From Theristus sp. LFF4_11 (taxonomy: Eukaryota > Nematoda > Chromadorea > Monhysterida > Xyalidae), in NCBI GenBank assembly GCA_030248135.1, contig JASANC010002087.1, forward strand, positions 1-64,000: 64,000 nucleotides of DNA. The letters run 5' to 3'. The position numbers and the translations under genes were made by a program. Shown piece after piece: positions 34,101-45,404 of this stretch. A model generated the notes under the pieces. It did no database searches. It saw only the letters and a list, made by a program, of their open reading frames with translations, and had not been told where the DNA came from. How positions within the stretch are numbered: position 1 is the first letter of the stretch; every line of letters starts with the position of its first letter.

Positions 34101-36686
34101 ACTTCACAATACTCACAATCAACAATCGAACGCACTTCTTGGACGAATTTCATGCCAATTTTCCTTGTTTAACACCACAGAAATAGATTTAAACAAAATA
34201 ACAAAACCAACACACATAAATCTCGTCGAATTTGCCGAAGTCGAACGTTTTATACGCCCAGACGGGCGGGCGGATGTACTTGACGTAGGGCGCCTTCTTC
34301 ACCTGCTCCATCTGCCGGACGCACGACACGTACGCGAGACGCTGCTGGATCTCCTCCATGTCGAGAATCTGCAGCACGAACAACAATAACGATGTTCGTA
34401 ACGCTCTGTCAAGATAATGACTGAATCATGGTATTGATTGCTGGAGATGTCGCGATGGCGTATGACAAACGTGTCCCACTGAAATGACGTCATGTGCCGC
34501 CAAACCTGCGCTTGCCGTTCACAGCAAACCAGACTTTCCGTTTAGCCGATTTCTTGCCGTAAACAAATGGTGAATGTCGAATCAGTCACACCAAACTGAC
34601 ATTCTAGCGCCTGTACTTTGACAAACGGGCGTTTTTAAAGCAAATGACGTCATTTTAGTCCGGACACGTTTGAATAAATCCACAATACAACAGCGCAGAT
34701 GTGTGCAGCCAATCAGCGTGCTCCACTATTGAAATGACAAAAAAACTTCGAACAACGAATAATCATGAGAATAGATAGCGCAATACTTATTCTTCGTTGC
34801 AAAACGCCTCACAAATAAATTACTAAAGTGCACACAACAACCACCAAAACAATTCAAGAATTCACTCTTTTCAAAATTATTCAGTCTCAAAACAATAAAA
34901 AAATTGCCTTCTTACCCTTCGTTTCTCGCCCCACGGATTCAGTCGATTCCAGAGCACGTGGAATCCACTCAGCCAATAACCGTAATCGTACAGATCTTCA
35001 TTTCCATCATCGGAGCCGACATCGACGGCGACAACACGACGAATACCAACCGTGTACATCACATCCGCTGAAACACGAGATTTCAAGACAAAAATCATCA
35101 CAGCGCCGAAACCATTGTTGTTGAATGTGTACCGGTTCAAGGCGACTGGTTAACCGTTGTGCGGTACACTAAGATTGTGGCTGTGCAACATTACTGTGTG
35201 TGTGTTATAGCCCAGTTACACTGGGTCTATTTTATACCGGTTATCAATATTTGCAGAATGATTCGAAACAAACAGAAAGTAAACCACCACAAGACGTTCA
35301 CTGGGCTCTATCCACTGAACAATGCTAACGAACCACACAACTTGACAAAGCAATCAAGAGAGGCATAAATAAAGTTAGTTTCCGTTCAAACTTTTGCTTT
35401 GCTAAAAAACATCAACAATAAAGCCGCAAAAACTGGAGCGAGCAAGCGTGCAACGTACCGGGCAGATTGTTCACGTAGCCACCATCGAGCAGATAATGCC
35501 CATCGGCCGGGTCACACAACGGCGGCAGATAGCCGGCTAGCGACATGCTCGCACGCACGTACGGCCATAGTGGGCCTGAAAGTGGCGCAGAATGAAACGG
35601 TGGCATTGCGCATCATTCAAAAATTCAGATTGATTGTCACTGGAAACGCCTAGATCTGCGTTGACCGTCTGACGTGCAATCAGTGACTTCGGTGAGTTCA
35701 GTGATTTTCATTCAGGCTTGTACCATGTGACATTCATTCGTGTTGGTATTGGAGCGCACGGGATGAAAAAAAGCCATCAATTTTCCAGAAACAATACGAG
35801 TTTGTCACCCATCGGGTCTTACAGTCAAACAAATAAACATCAGGTGAAGCCGGTTCCGAAATCTCGATCCACATGAGCGAAAACGGGATTACAAAAAAAA
35901 CCTCGCGCACCAGTTTTGTGTACTCTCATTTCTGAAGTGGTGATATCAGTGGAAATGCAAAAGTACGGCAGCCAGAGGTCGTCAATGTCGCCGGAGCCGA
36001 CGGTCTCTCTGATGGTCTCGTTGAACGACCAGCCGGTGAGCAGCGCCGTGTGCCACCACGTGAAGTCCCACAGTTTCTTCAGGTATGACGTCATGTCCTG
36101 CAATTGGAACAGCAAACAGTCGTTCGGCGACTTCCTGAGTTTTTGTCAGACTCCGTGTCTTTGAGTTGCATATTTCTTTGAAACATTCACGTTTTTTGAC
36201 GGATTTCAGAATTTCACACCCTCCACGCTCTTTCTCACACATGCAGGTCGCGCTTGCTAGCTAGCTACAGTTCAAACTCTATAACATATACAACTAGCCG
36301 ATTGGTTGATGCATGCATTCTATCCATGAATTGCTGTTGAGGCGGAGTTTCGCTAGCATAGAATCCATGCATATCACGTGACCACCAACCAATCCAATCA
36401 CCTAGTTCTAGTTGGATATCTTTTAGAGTTAGACTGTAGCTACACAACCAAATTTCGCGTTCACGTCTTGTTTGAAAAAAAAGTTTCAAAAAAACCAGCC
36501 AGCAAACGGAAACGCCAAAGAGGCCGAACCGAGAACCACGGGCGGCATTTCGCGCGCAGCAGCTCCGGCGTCGGCTCGGCGCAATAGAGGCCGCCGATGA
36601 AGGCGCCGATGCTGACGCCCGCCACCGCGTCGATCGGCACGTTCGCCTCGCGCAGCGCCTTGATGATGCCGACGTGCGCGGCGCCG
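31134..36686 (-). CDS. PNPLA6: Neuropathy target esterase / PNPLA6-7 homologue, C-terminal part only
   Basis: NTE family proteins are ER-bound lysophospholipases with N-terminal cyclic-nucleotide-binding domains and a C-terminal patatin domain. Minus-strand exons in order: 36686-36530, 36097-35911, 35575-35459, 35067-34916, 34368-34216, 33839-33684, 32043-31875, 31426-31134 (TAG), about 460 residues with consistent phases. [12 protein letters not shown] holds the nucleophile Ser (GxSxG). [37 protein letters not shown] and [11 protein letters not shown] (catalytic Asp in DGG) follow. [14 protein letters not shown] and FDFGKFDEI mark the conserved tail. The last exon is acidic with a long Asp run. 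The first exon starts inside the oxyanion motif (R|GAAHVG); its GGGGAR half and the whole N-terminus, expected at higher coordinates, are absent. Whether this is a truncated gene or an assembly break is open. Confidence 0.92.
32140..32298. mobile_element. Family I hairpin MITE, copy 1
   Basis: Perfect inverted ends GTCCTAGTCTGA and TCAGACTAGGAC. The interior has GTTATGACACTGCGGTG-type inverted blocks. It lies in a PNPLA6/7 intron. A related element is at 47751-47899. Confidence 0.75.
34478..34700. repeat. Family C repeat, copy 2 (inverted relative to copy 1)
   Basis: Contains AATGACGTCATGTGCCGCC on the left and AAATGACGTCATTTTAGTC with GGACACGTTTG on the right. Nearly every base matches the reverse complement of 18158-18390. 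It lies in a PNPLA6/7 intron. Confidence 0.88.
36266..36438. mobile_element. Family B MITE in PNPLA6/7 intron
   Basis: Ends TACAGTTCAAACTCTA and TAGAGTTAGACTGTA. Inner GCCGATTGGTTGATGCATGC and CACGTGACCACCAACCAATC keep the family layout. Confidence 0.85.
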
Positions 36687-36985
36687 CTGGAAAAGGATGC
36701 GCGAAAATTGAATGAATGAAAAACAAATTGTCGCTGCAGACAAAAATGCTGGAGGTCGGTATGAAGCAGCGTGACGATGTTCGTGAAAGCAGAATCTCGT
36801 TTTTTTGTCTTTAGCATTGCTCGGATTTTCTGGTAACCATTGGCAGCAGTAGTAACGCGAACCAACCAGCGTGCCAGATACGTCGACTAGAGTACAGAAT
36901 CGACAACAAGCAAAGCTGTCGACCGAACTAATCGTTGATCTTCCGCCGTTCATTATCAGTTTGACGAAAGCATTCCGAACCAATC
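36687..36985. other. Unassigned sequence before the minisatellite
   Basis: On the minus strand this should hold the intron and next exon (GGGGAR) of the PNPLA6/7 gene. The acceptor CCTTTTCCAG is present at its edge, but no coding segment matching the family is seen. Confidence 0.5.
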
Positions 36986-36989
36986 CAAC

Positions 36990-37472
36990 AAAACCACCGT
37001 TTCCACAAAGTTTCCAACAAAACCACAAAACCAAAACAATTTCCACAACACAAAACCACCTTTTCCACAAAGTTTCCAGCAAAACCACAAAACCAAAACA
37101 ATTTCCACAACACAAAACCACCTTTTCCACAAAGTTTCCAGCAAAACCACAAAACCAAAACAATTTCCACAACACAAAACCACCTTTTCCACAAAGTTTC
37201 CAACAAAAACCACAAAACCAAAACAATTTCCACAACACAAAACCACCTTTTCCACAAAGTTTCCAACAAAAACCACAAAACCAAAACAATTTCCACAACA
37301 CAAAACCACCTTTTCCACAAAGTTTCCAGCAAAACCACAAAACCAAAACAATTTCCACAACACAAAACCACCTTTTCCACAAAGTTTCCAGCAAAACCAC
37401 AAAACCAAAACAATTTCCACAACACAAAACCACCTTTTCCACAAAGTTTCCAACAAAAACCACAAAACCAAA
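36990..37472. repeat. 62-63 bp minisatellite, about 8 copies
   Basis: Unit contains TTCCACAAAGTTTCCAGC, AAAACCACAAAACCAAAACA and ATTTCCACAACACAAAACCACC. Copies start near 37000, 37065, 37127, 37190, 37252, 37314, 37376 and 37438 and are almost identical, differing mainly by CAGC versus CAACA and one A. The unit has no stop in several frames, which creates long but meaningless open frames on both strands. Confidence 0.95.
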
Positions 37473-40400
37473 CAGAGGTGTGCACGCCCGACAATTCTAG
37501 CCTGTCCCGGGTCGGGTTGCTGCGCGACGTCGACCCCACCACATTTTTCCCGCAAATTTTGTGTCCCACAGAACTGACCTCTCAAAAACAGGGCCACACT
37601 GCATCTGACTGTGTGCTGTGTGCTTGCAAAAGTCCTGAGGCGAAGAGTCCTTGCAAAAGGAACGTTCTGAGATTCAAAACAACACAGCAGCTTGCATCTC
37701 CTGTGTGATCTTTGAACATGCCCGAGTGAAAAAATAAATAGACACTGGGGGCAGACTTCGCGAAGCGAAGAAAAAATTTGATAGTTGTTCCGCAAAATAC
37801 CTTTTTTGATGAACATTTTTTTATGATTTCTGCATTTTGACTGAAAGTTCTACGATGCAATTGTAGGTTTCCAAAAACCGGATTCAAATGGCCAAAAAGA
37901 TGCAAATTGCGGCGCTCTTTACTTTCACGTGGCCTAACGCAAAATGAATGGCCCATCGCAAAATGAATGGCCCATCGCAAAATGAATGGCCCATCGCAAA
38001 ATGAATGGCCCATCGCAAAATGAGTGGCCCATCGCAAAATGAGTAGGTTCCTAATCCTAAACCTAATCCTAAGCGAAGCCTTTTGGTTAAGATGAAAATG
38101 TTGCTTGCAATGAGTCATTGTAGGTTCCTAATCCTATTCTTTTTGATATGATGAAATTGATCATTTTCACCTTATCAAAAAGGCTTGGCTTAGGATTAGG
38201 TTTAGGAACCTACGACTCATTGCAAGCAACATTTTTCACCTTATCCAAAAGGCTTGGCTTTGGATTAGGAACCTACAACGACTCATTGCAAGCAACCTCA
38301 GATCAAAAATCACTTTTAAGGATGTATACAAATCGTTGGGCCATTCATTTCGTGTTGGGCCACTTATTTTGTGTAGGGCCATTCATTTTGCGATGGGCCA
38401 TTTATTTTGCGATGGGCCATTCATTTTGTCTTGGGCCACGCATCAGTAAAGAGCGCCCAAATTGCACGCATCTGGAAGAAAAAAACATGGCAGTAAACCA
38501 CGAGTGGACAGACAAACAACAACAAAACTGCTTGAAACTAACACAGAGTGTTTAAAAATTTGTGTTTGTTGTCCAGAGGGGATACCCAAATTTTGATTTC
38601 TAGCTTGAAAATAAGATTTGTTATAATAACAAGTTGTGAAAAGTTCTTAGATATTTTTTAAAGCGCTGAAATTTTTTTTTTACATTTTTGAAGGTTTTTA
38701 AGTTTGGCAGGCGACTTTGCCTTTAAAATTAAATGAAAAATGGTGTTTGCCTTTAAAATTTAGTGAAAAGTCTTCGCGCAGAGAAATTTTCAAAAAATAG
38801 GTTCTGAGATCGCATTTTACCTTACGATTTTTGAAGTCATTTTGTCATCCAAAGTATGTTGGCGTCTATGACACCCATTCAAATTTAAAAAACACATCGT
38901 TCAAGAAATGGAGCGAACAAAAAGCTATTTGGACGTGATCGTTGATACGGTTAAAAACAACGAAAATATTGTTACATTGAATTGAACCGTTGTCAACAAA
39001 ACACTGAACAATCTAAAAAACGAACGATGAATGACGCAAAATAGTTTTGGATACCGCAAAAAATCGGTTGTTTGCGTCGCTTTTTCCGTTTCTCTCAATT
39101 TTTGAGGACTTCAAAAGAATGTTTTCACGTAAATTTGTCCCAAGATCCGAAATTTTTTAGCGGCGCAAGCCATGGACGGACACCTTATGTTTCGTTTGAC
39201 AATGGCAATCATGCAATAGTCATGAATTCATCGTTCGTTTTTTAGATTGTTCAGTGTTTTGTTGACAACGGTTCAATTCAATGTAACAATATTTTCGTTG
39301 TTTTAACCGTATCAACGATCACGTCCAAATAGCTTTTTGTTCGCTCCATTTCTGAACATGTGTTTTTTTAAATTTGAATGGGTGTCATAGACGCCAACAT
39401 ACTTTGGATGACAAAATGACTTCAAAAATCGTAAGGTAAAATGCGATCTCAGAACCTATTTTTTGAAAATTTTCTCCGCTGCGCGAAGACTTTACAAATT
39501 ACCATTTTTCATTTAATTTTAAAGGCAAAGTCGCCTGCCAAACTTAAAAACCTTCAAAAATGTAAAAAAAAATTTCAGCGCTTTAAAAAATATCTAAGAG
39601 CTTTTCACAACTTTTTATCATAACAAATCTTATTTTCAAGCTAGAAATCAAAATTTGGGTATCCCCTCTGGACAACAAACACAAATTTTTAAACACTCTG
39701 TGTTAGTTTCAAGCAGTTTTGTTGTTGTTTGTCTGTCCACTCGTGGTTTACTGCCATGTTTTTTTCTTCCAGATGCGTGCAATTTGGGCGCTCTTTACTG
39801 ATGCGTGGCCCAAGACAAAATGAATGGCCCATCGCAAAATAAATGGCCCATCGCAAAATGAATGGCCCTACACAAAATAAGTGGCCCAACACGAAATGAA
39901 TGGCCCAACGATTTGTATACATCCTTAAAAGTGATTTTTGATCTGAGGTTGCTTGCAATGAGTCGTTGTAGGTTCCTAATCCAAAGCCAAGCCTTTTGGA
40001 TAAGGTGAAAAATGTTGCTTGCAATGAGTCGTAGGTTCCTAAACCTAATCCTAAGCCAAGCCTTTTTGATAAGGTGAAAATGATCAATTTCATCATATCA
40101 AAAAGAATAGGATTAGGAACCTACAATGACTCATTGCAAGCAACATTTTCATCTTAACCAAAAGGCTTCGCTTAGGATTAGGTTTAGGATTAGGAACCTA
40201 CTCATTTTGCGATGGGCCACTCATTTTGCGATGGGCCATTCATTTTGCGATGGGCCATTCATTTTGCGATGGGCCATTCATTTTGCGATGGGCCATTCAT
40301 TTTGCGTTAGGCCACGTGAAAGTAAAGAGCGCCGCAATTTGCATCTTTTTGGCCATTTGAATCCGGTTTTTGGAAACCTACAATTGCATCGTAGAACTTT

Positions 40401-40772
40401 CAGTCAAAATGCAGAAATCATAAAAAAATTGTTCATCAAAAAAGGTATTTTGCGGAACAACTATCAAATTTTTTCTTCGCTTCGCGAAGTCTGCCCCCAG
40501 TGTCTATTTATTTTTTCACTCGGGCATGTTCAAAGATCACACAGGAGATGCAAGCTGCTGTGTTGTTTTGAATCTCAGAACGTTCCTTTTGCAAGGACTC
40601 TTCGCCTCAGGACTTTTGCAAGCACACAGCATACAGTCAGATGCAGTGTGGCCCTGTTTTTGAGAGGTCAGTTCTGTGGGACACAAAATTTGCGGGAAAA
40701 ATGTGGTGGGGTCGACGTCGCGCAGCAACCCGACCCGGGACAGGCTAGAATTGTCGGGCGTGCACACCTCTG
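37473..40772. mobile_element. 3.3-kb foldback element / long palindrome
   Basis: Ends CAGAGGTGTGCACGCCCGAC and the exact inverse. The left arm (37473 to about 39028) and right arm (about 39222 to 40772) are near-identical inverted copies of ~1.55 kb, with only scattered single-base and indel differences, around a ~190-bp unique spacer. Each arm contains two arrays of GGCCCATCGCAAAATGAAT-like units and blocks of TTAGGATTAGGTTTAGGA. The CAGAGGTG terminus resembles hAT ends, but no 8-bp target duplication is visible. No transposase was recognised. Confidence 0.9.
37930..38045. repeat. 19-bp tandem array in left palindrome arm
   Basis: About six copies of AATGGCCCATCGCAAAATG; mirrored at about 40200-40315. 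A shorter diverged array of GGGCCATTCATTTTGCGAT lies at 38336-38440 and is mirrored at 39800-39910. Confidence 0.9.
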
Positions 40773-42574
40773 GTTAGAGGGGAAAAGGGGCCACGGGCAG
40801 CTGCGGCAGAAGCACAGCAGGTCGAAGCGGCTGCCAGGAAGCACCTTGCCGGATTGCAAGAGAATGTGTGCTTCGGTGAAAAATGGGGTGCCACAGCCCA
40901 CAGCTCATCTTTATGTGAGCCACCGGTTTCCGGTGATTCAGATACATACAGGTTTTGAAATTTCTCACACATGACCACTAATTTTGACAGAAACCAGGTG
41001 TAACAGTATACTCGTTCCGAGTTTTTCTGTTCGTGATTTGATTGGTCGGATTGTTTTGGTTTTTTAAGTGTGTTGAGCTGTTGATTGGTGGATTAATTGA
41101 TTTGTGGTGGTGACTCGGCTCTGAAAACACAAAGGGCTAGAGAACGTTATTCGTATGCCCGCGCTTTGATTTGCTGCATCATAAGTGGTTGTTTGATACA
41201 AATTCAATTTGTTACACGCATCCTTCATTATATTTGAACGATTTTTTACGTTTTTTTGGTATTTGCCTTTTGTTTACAGAATTATTCATTTTTGAAACGC
41301 ATTATGGTTTTGAACATACATGTACCTGTTTCAATATGATAGTCATTATAATCTATTTCTGTGTCAACATGTCGTTTCGGGAATTGGGGTTGTGTAATCT
41401 GCGCGCTCGGGTTGAAAAAAATGTGGAAAGAATACCGCGCTCGTGTGGATGATGGCTTCAAATTGTTTCTGAAACGATGTGACTTCACAGAATTTTTAAA
41501 GGGACATTCATGAGGCGGTATTGACTGACCGCGTATCTATGTTTTAACACAGTTGCGCGTCACCAAATACTGCTTCATGAATGCCGCTTAAAGTGTGCGG
41601 AAATTTGCAGCTGAAAATGTTGAATTCGAATGGCATGAGTTGGTTCAATCAATATTCAACACAATTCAAGCCTCTTTTCATGACGCTTCTGCATTTTTTC
41701 AATTTAAATACGTTATGTCTGCGACTCGATTCGATTGACAGCGTGTATTATCTTTGTCTTTTGGTTTCAAGACTCAATGCATTTGAAATAGGTAATAGGA
41801 ATAGGTAAACCGTTCATAAACTGCGCGGCAATTCAAAACTTCAACACATTGCATTGAAGATCCAGATTTTTTTCTTTAGCTGTGCGGCTTTTCCCAAAGC
41901 GAGAAACTTTTGTGCCCACAAACTTTCTGAAAGGAAAACATGTGTTTTTTTTCTTTTTCATCTGACTGCTAAAGTGATGATTTCAATGCGATTGCAGGAA
42001 AGCTAGTTTGAATTGGCTCACCAGATTTTATCAGCAGAAAAAACGCAACGCAGGGCAGTTCGGTCTTTTCATGCAGACAAAAAAACATCGCCATTTCACA
42101 AGCACAGCCCATAAATTCTTGCCTGTTATTTGCTGTTCATGACTGGATGTACTTTAAGATAGCTGGTTTCATAAAGCGGATTATGGTGCGTTCGAATTTT
42201 ATGACTACCTTCAGCTAGCCGGTTAGCTCGCTTGGCGCGCATGTAACGGGACGATGAATTATGAAAAAAACAACAACGCGGATTTGCAAGTCTTAAAGAC
42301 AAGAAAATTGTTTTTCTTGGTATTTTTTTCACCTGATGCATGCTATTACATCTTTAATGCTTCTTCGGTAGTTCCTTCTATTTACGATGGATTGAAAAAC
42401 TAATGAAAACGGGACGGAAAGTTGTGAAAGAAAACTATGAACCATGCGCAACCAATCGAGCAAAAAAATCTGTTCTGCGTCTGCAAGACAAGTCGGAAAT
42501 CGGAATTTATTCTGAACAATGAATTTAAAAAAAAATTTGAATTTATAATTAATTAAATTTTTTCACAATTTCAG
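40773..42574. other. Sequence between palindrome and PITPN
   Basis: The N-terminal exons of PITPN (about 70 residues) are expected here but none is recognisable. A GC-rich stretch at 40780-40900 with CAGCTGCGGCAGAAGC is open in several frames but resembles nothing I know. A family A MITE lies at 41496-41591. The rest is T-rich. Confidence 0.5.
41496..41591. mobile_element. Family A MITE with intact TTAA at both ends
   Basis: TTAAAGGGACATTCATGAGG at the left and CTTCATGAATGCCGCTTAA at the right. TTAA flanks fit piggyBac-type insertion. Inner arms are GACTGACCGCG and CGCGTCACCAAATACTG. Confidence 0.88.
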
Positions 42575-45404
42575 CAAAGTGCCAAGTCTGGTACGATTGT
42601 TCATGCCAAGAGGGGCGCTAGAATTACATGAAGAGGCCTGGAATGCGTATCCATACTGCAAAACTGTTGTTACGGTTAGTTGGTTTAGTTTCACACTTTC
42701 ATTCGACGTTTTTTTTCGGTGGACCATTATTTTTTCTGGTGGTTCTGCGACTCAATGCGCACATAGACGGGTGAACAGTTTCATGCGTGACGGTGGGAAT
42801 TCGAAATTGCTGAAGTGACCCGAGTATCTGTCACTTTATTAGGCTATTTCGAATTGCTACACAATTGTGAAACTGGTTACCTTTTTACGTCTGCAAACGC
42901 ATTGAGTTGCTGAACCAAAAGCAGTGATAATAGACAATCACGAACATTGAAGCAAAATCGTGTTGAATCCGACTGCGGTACATGTGGCGTTGCAGTTTCG
43001 CATTCCAAAATTCCAAAGTCAAAATGTGAAAGGCTTCTTTTGCACATGATTTGCTGTTAATACGGATTTTTAAAAATCAATCTGTTGTCATAAGTTTTAT
43101 CTAATTGAAATTTCATCGATTTTCTCGCAGAATCCCGGTTACATGAAAGAGAATTTCTTCATAAAAATCGAAACCCTGCATCTAAACGACACCGGTACGA
43201 CGGAGAATGTGAGTTTTGTCGGTCGTTAAATTTCACCATTTATCGTTTGCTTTTTTTAGGCTGCCTTTTAGTTTTCGTTTTCATTTCTCAGATTACGTTT
43301 TGCAGTTGATCATAAATGTTGAGTAATCAGTTTTCGACCTGATTGGTGGTGATTACAAATTTTGGAAAATGTGTATGTCATTTATCAATTGTATTACCGG
43401 TAATTGCGAAACTTATTTTTCAAAACAGGCCCATGAACTCCCCCCAGAGTTGTTAGCGAAACGTGAAATTGTCTGGCTTGACGTCTCGGATGACTCATTG
43501 ATTTCACCTGCCGTGAGTGGTTGTTTGTTTTTGTCGAAAAACCTTTTTCCTGATCGTGTTTGTTTCGTAATTTTTCTGGCAAAAATTATTATAGGGACAA
43601 TTTCCAGTTTTTAAACTCCGTATTTTATATCGAGTGAAGCACAGCGAACGATATCAAAAGTTCAGTTGTCAAAAGTTCAAAAGTTTAGGTGCAAGGAGGC
43701 GTAATTTACAAAATAAGAGAGAATTTTCAGCATTCAAACTGGCACAAATTGGCACAACACCGGAAACCCACACCAAAATCCGAACGCAACAACATGAAAA
43801 ACGGTAAAATCGAAATGTATTTGTTCTTCCAGGACGTAAAACCGGATACGGATCCAAAGCAGTTCCAGTCGAAGAAGACCGGACGTGGGCCGTTCCGAAA
43901 AGGCTGGCAACAAGAGCAGAAACCGCTGATGTGCGCCTATAAATTAGTGACAGCCGAGTTCAAATGGTGGGGCCTCCAGGGCCGCATTGAGAGCTACATC
44001 GGCGGTCGATCGGTGCGAGGTTTTTTTTGTTTTTTTTTTGTTTTTTTTTGTTCGTTTCTTGATTTGTTTCTCGGCTCTTCTGGATCTGATGTTCCGCCTC
44101 CATAGAATTTGTGTTGATTCGATAATTTGGATGGAACGATTTGCATTGTGTGGTTTCTCGTTTGCGCGATAGTGAGATGGATGACGCAGGATTGTTCGTT
44201 TTGAGCGTCAATTTTTTTTCGGTTCTGCGACACAGTTGAATTCAAGACGTAGGAAGAAAACTAGTTTCAACTTTGTGGCAATTCAAAGTAGCCCTAGCCT
44301 GTTTGACCCGTCCCTATTTAGGGGACTCGGAGCACTTTACTAATTTTGAATTCCCGCGTCGTGCAGGAAACTTGTTTACCGATCTATGCGCGCATCGAGT
44401 CTCGTATCCAAAACAAAAGACCATACACTGTACGCACCGCACGCTCGAGGAGTCCCGCAGCATGTAGAACAAAGCGCAAACTTTGCGCTGACACGAAACT
44501 GTCAGTTTGGTTCCGAACGAGGAATCGTTCAGCGGCATTCATGAAACAGTGTTTGGTGACGAGCAGCTGTGTTAAAGCATAGCTACGCGGTCACTAAATA
44601 CTGCTTCATGAATGTCACTTTTTCTGGTGAATTCTAGCTGGCGAAACCGCAAACAGCGAACTTCGTGTATTCCATTTTTCACCAACAACAATTTCGTTTT
44701 CCTGTTTTCCCCTGCAGGTCTACCCGCGTCTGTTCACGAAGTTCCACCGGGAAGTCGTCTGCTGGATGGACAACTGGATCGAATTCAACATGGACGATAT
44801 TCGCAAGCTCGAGGATCAAGTGCAACGCGAGCTGGACGAAGTTTGTGGTTTTTTTTCAAATTTTGTTTCAAAAAGTTCAGAGAGAGCAGTTTTGAGAGCC
44901 TGATTGTCAAAAAAACGACGCTTCTTGCTTGGTTTTTATTGAGTCGCTGTGGTCTCCACTTATCGACAGACACTCTCTGTCCTGCATTCGCGGTGTCATT
45001 CCGTTAGGGATGGAAGAACACGGTTTTTTTTATTTTGGCGTGAAAAGAAACCGGTTAAAAATCCGGTTCTGTTCATGAAAAAACGGTTTCTTTTCCATAC
45101 CATCACTTTCACTACATTCCGTGTACCGCAAAAAAAACAAAAAACTGAACGTTAATAAGCGCTTATAAATGTATTCGATTCCGGGAGCAGTTTGAAACGG
45201 TGTTGAAGAAACGCTCTGTAGCCACTAGGCAGAACTACAGAAAATGGTTTCACCTCAGAACATTCTCATACTCGGTCTGAGTAAAACCTTTGGCGAACCC
45301 AGAAAGTAGTCCACTAAGTCACCTTGATATTCAAGCAAAAAAATAGCTTGTACTTTTTTCAGCAACGACGTCGCGGCTCGATTCGTGGCATGCGACCCGA
45401 TTAG
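42575..45404 (+). CDS. PITPN: Phosphatidylinositol transfer protein, class I (N-terminal exons missing)
   Basis: Class I PITPs exchange PI and PC between membranes and supply PI to kinases. Exons: 42575-42674, 43131-43208, 43429-43512, 43833-44012, 44718-44840, 45363-45404 (TAG), 201 residues. The human protein has 271; the missing ~70 are its N-terminus. Motifs are [79 protein letters not shown] and [16 protein letters not shown], each with a clear family counterpart. The short last exon gives [13 protein letters not shown], like the family tail. All junctions after the first are phase 0. Exon 42575 begins with the last base of a Ser codon, so an upstream exon is required. The transcript would also be viable by reading through 44840 to a nearby TGA, but the family length favours the last exon. 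Confidence 0.95.
42739..42959. mobile_element. Family H MITE in PITPN intron
   Basis: Left GGTTCTGCGACTCAATGCGC with ATAGACGGGTGAACAGTTTC, right TTTTACGTCTGCAAACGCAT with GAGTTGCTGAACC. Inner AATTCGAAATTG inverted blocks are present. Confidence 0.8.
44220..44413. mobile_element. Family H MITE, well preserved
   Basis: Left GGTTCTGCGACACAGTTG then GACGTAGGAAGAAAACTAGT; right GTTTACCGATCTATGCGCGC then ATCGAGTCTCGTATCC. The centre has CCCTATTTAGGGGACTCGG. It lies in a PITPN intron. Confidence 0.82.
44531..44620. mobile_element. Family A MITE in PITPN intron
   Basis: GCGGCATTCATGAAACAGTG left and ACTGCTTCATGAATGTCACT right; inner GTTTGGTGACGAGC and GCGGTCACTAAATA. It lies about 118 bp after the family H copy. 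Confidence 0.82.
45005..45114. mobile_element. Short hAT-like element with 8-bp duplication
   Basis: Starts TAGGGATGGAAG and carries AAACCGGTT blocks like family D. CATTCCGT occurs at 44997-45004 and 45115-45122, as a target duplication. The right end (CATCACTTTCACTA) matches the left end poorly. Confidence 0.65.

Noticed and set aside
36486..37816. Long open frames of 200-325 codons on both strands
   Set aside because: They run through the 62-bp minisatellite, where several frames on both strands are open at once because the unit lacks stops. The repeating peptide has no family resemblance.
38050..38080. Telomere-like TTAGGATTAGGTTTAGGA stretch
   Set aside because: Too short and irregular for an interstitial telomere; it is part of the internal repeat structure of the palindrome arms and is mirrored in the other arm.
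37582..40974. Matching ORFs of 135-282 codons in both arms of the palindrome
   Set aside because: They are mirror copies of the same non-coding arms, cross the 19-bp arrays and resemble no protein.
41171..41452. Candidate N-terminal exon of PITPN
   Set aside because: The translation (LHHKWLFDTNSICYTHPSLY...) has no match to the family N-terminus, and no phase-compatible donor was found.
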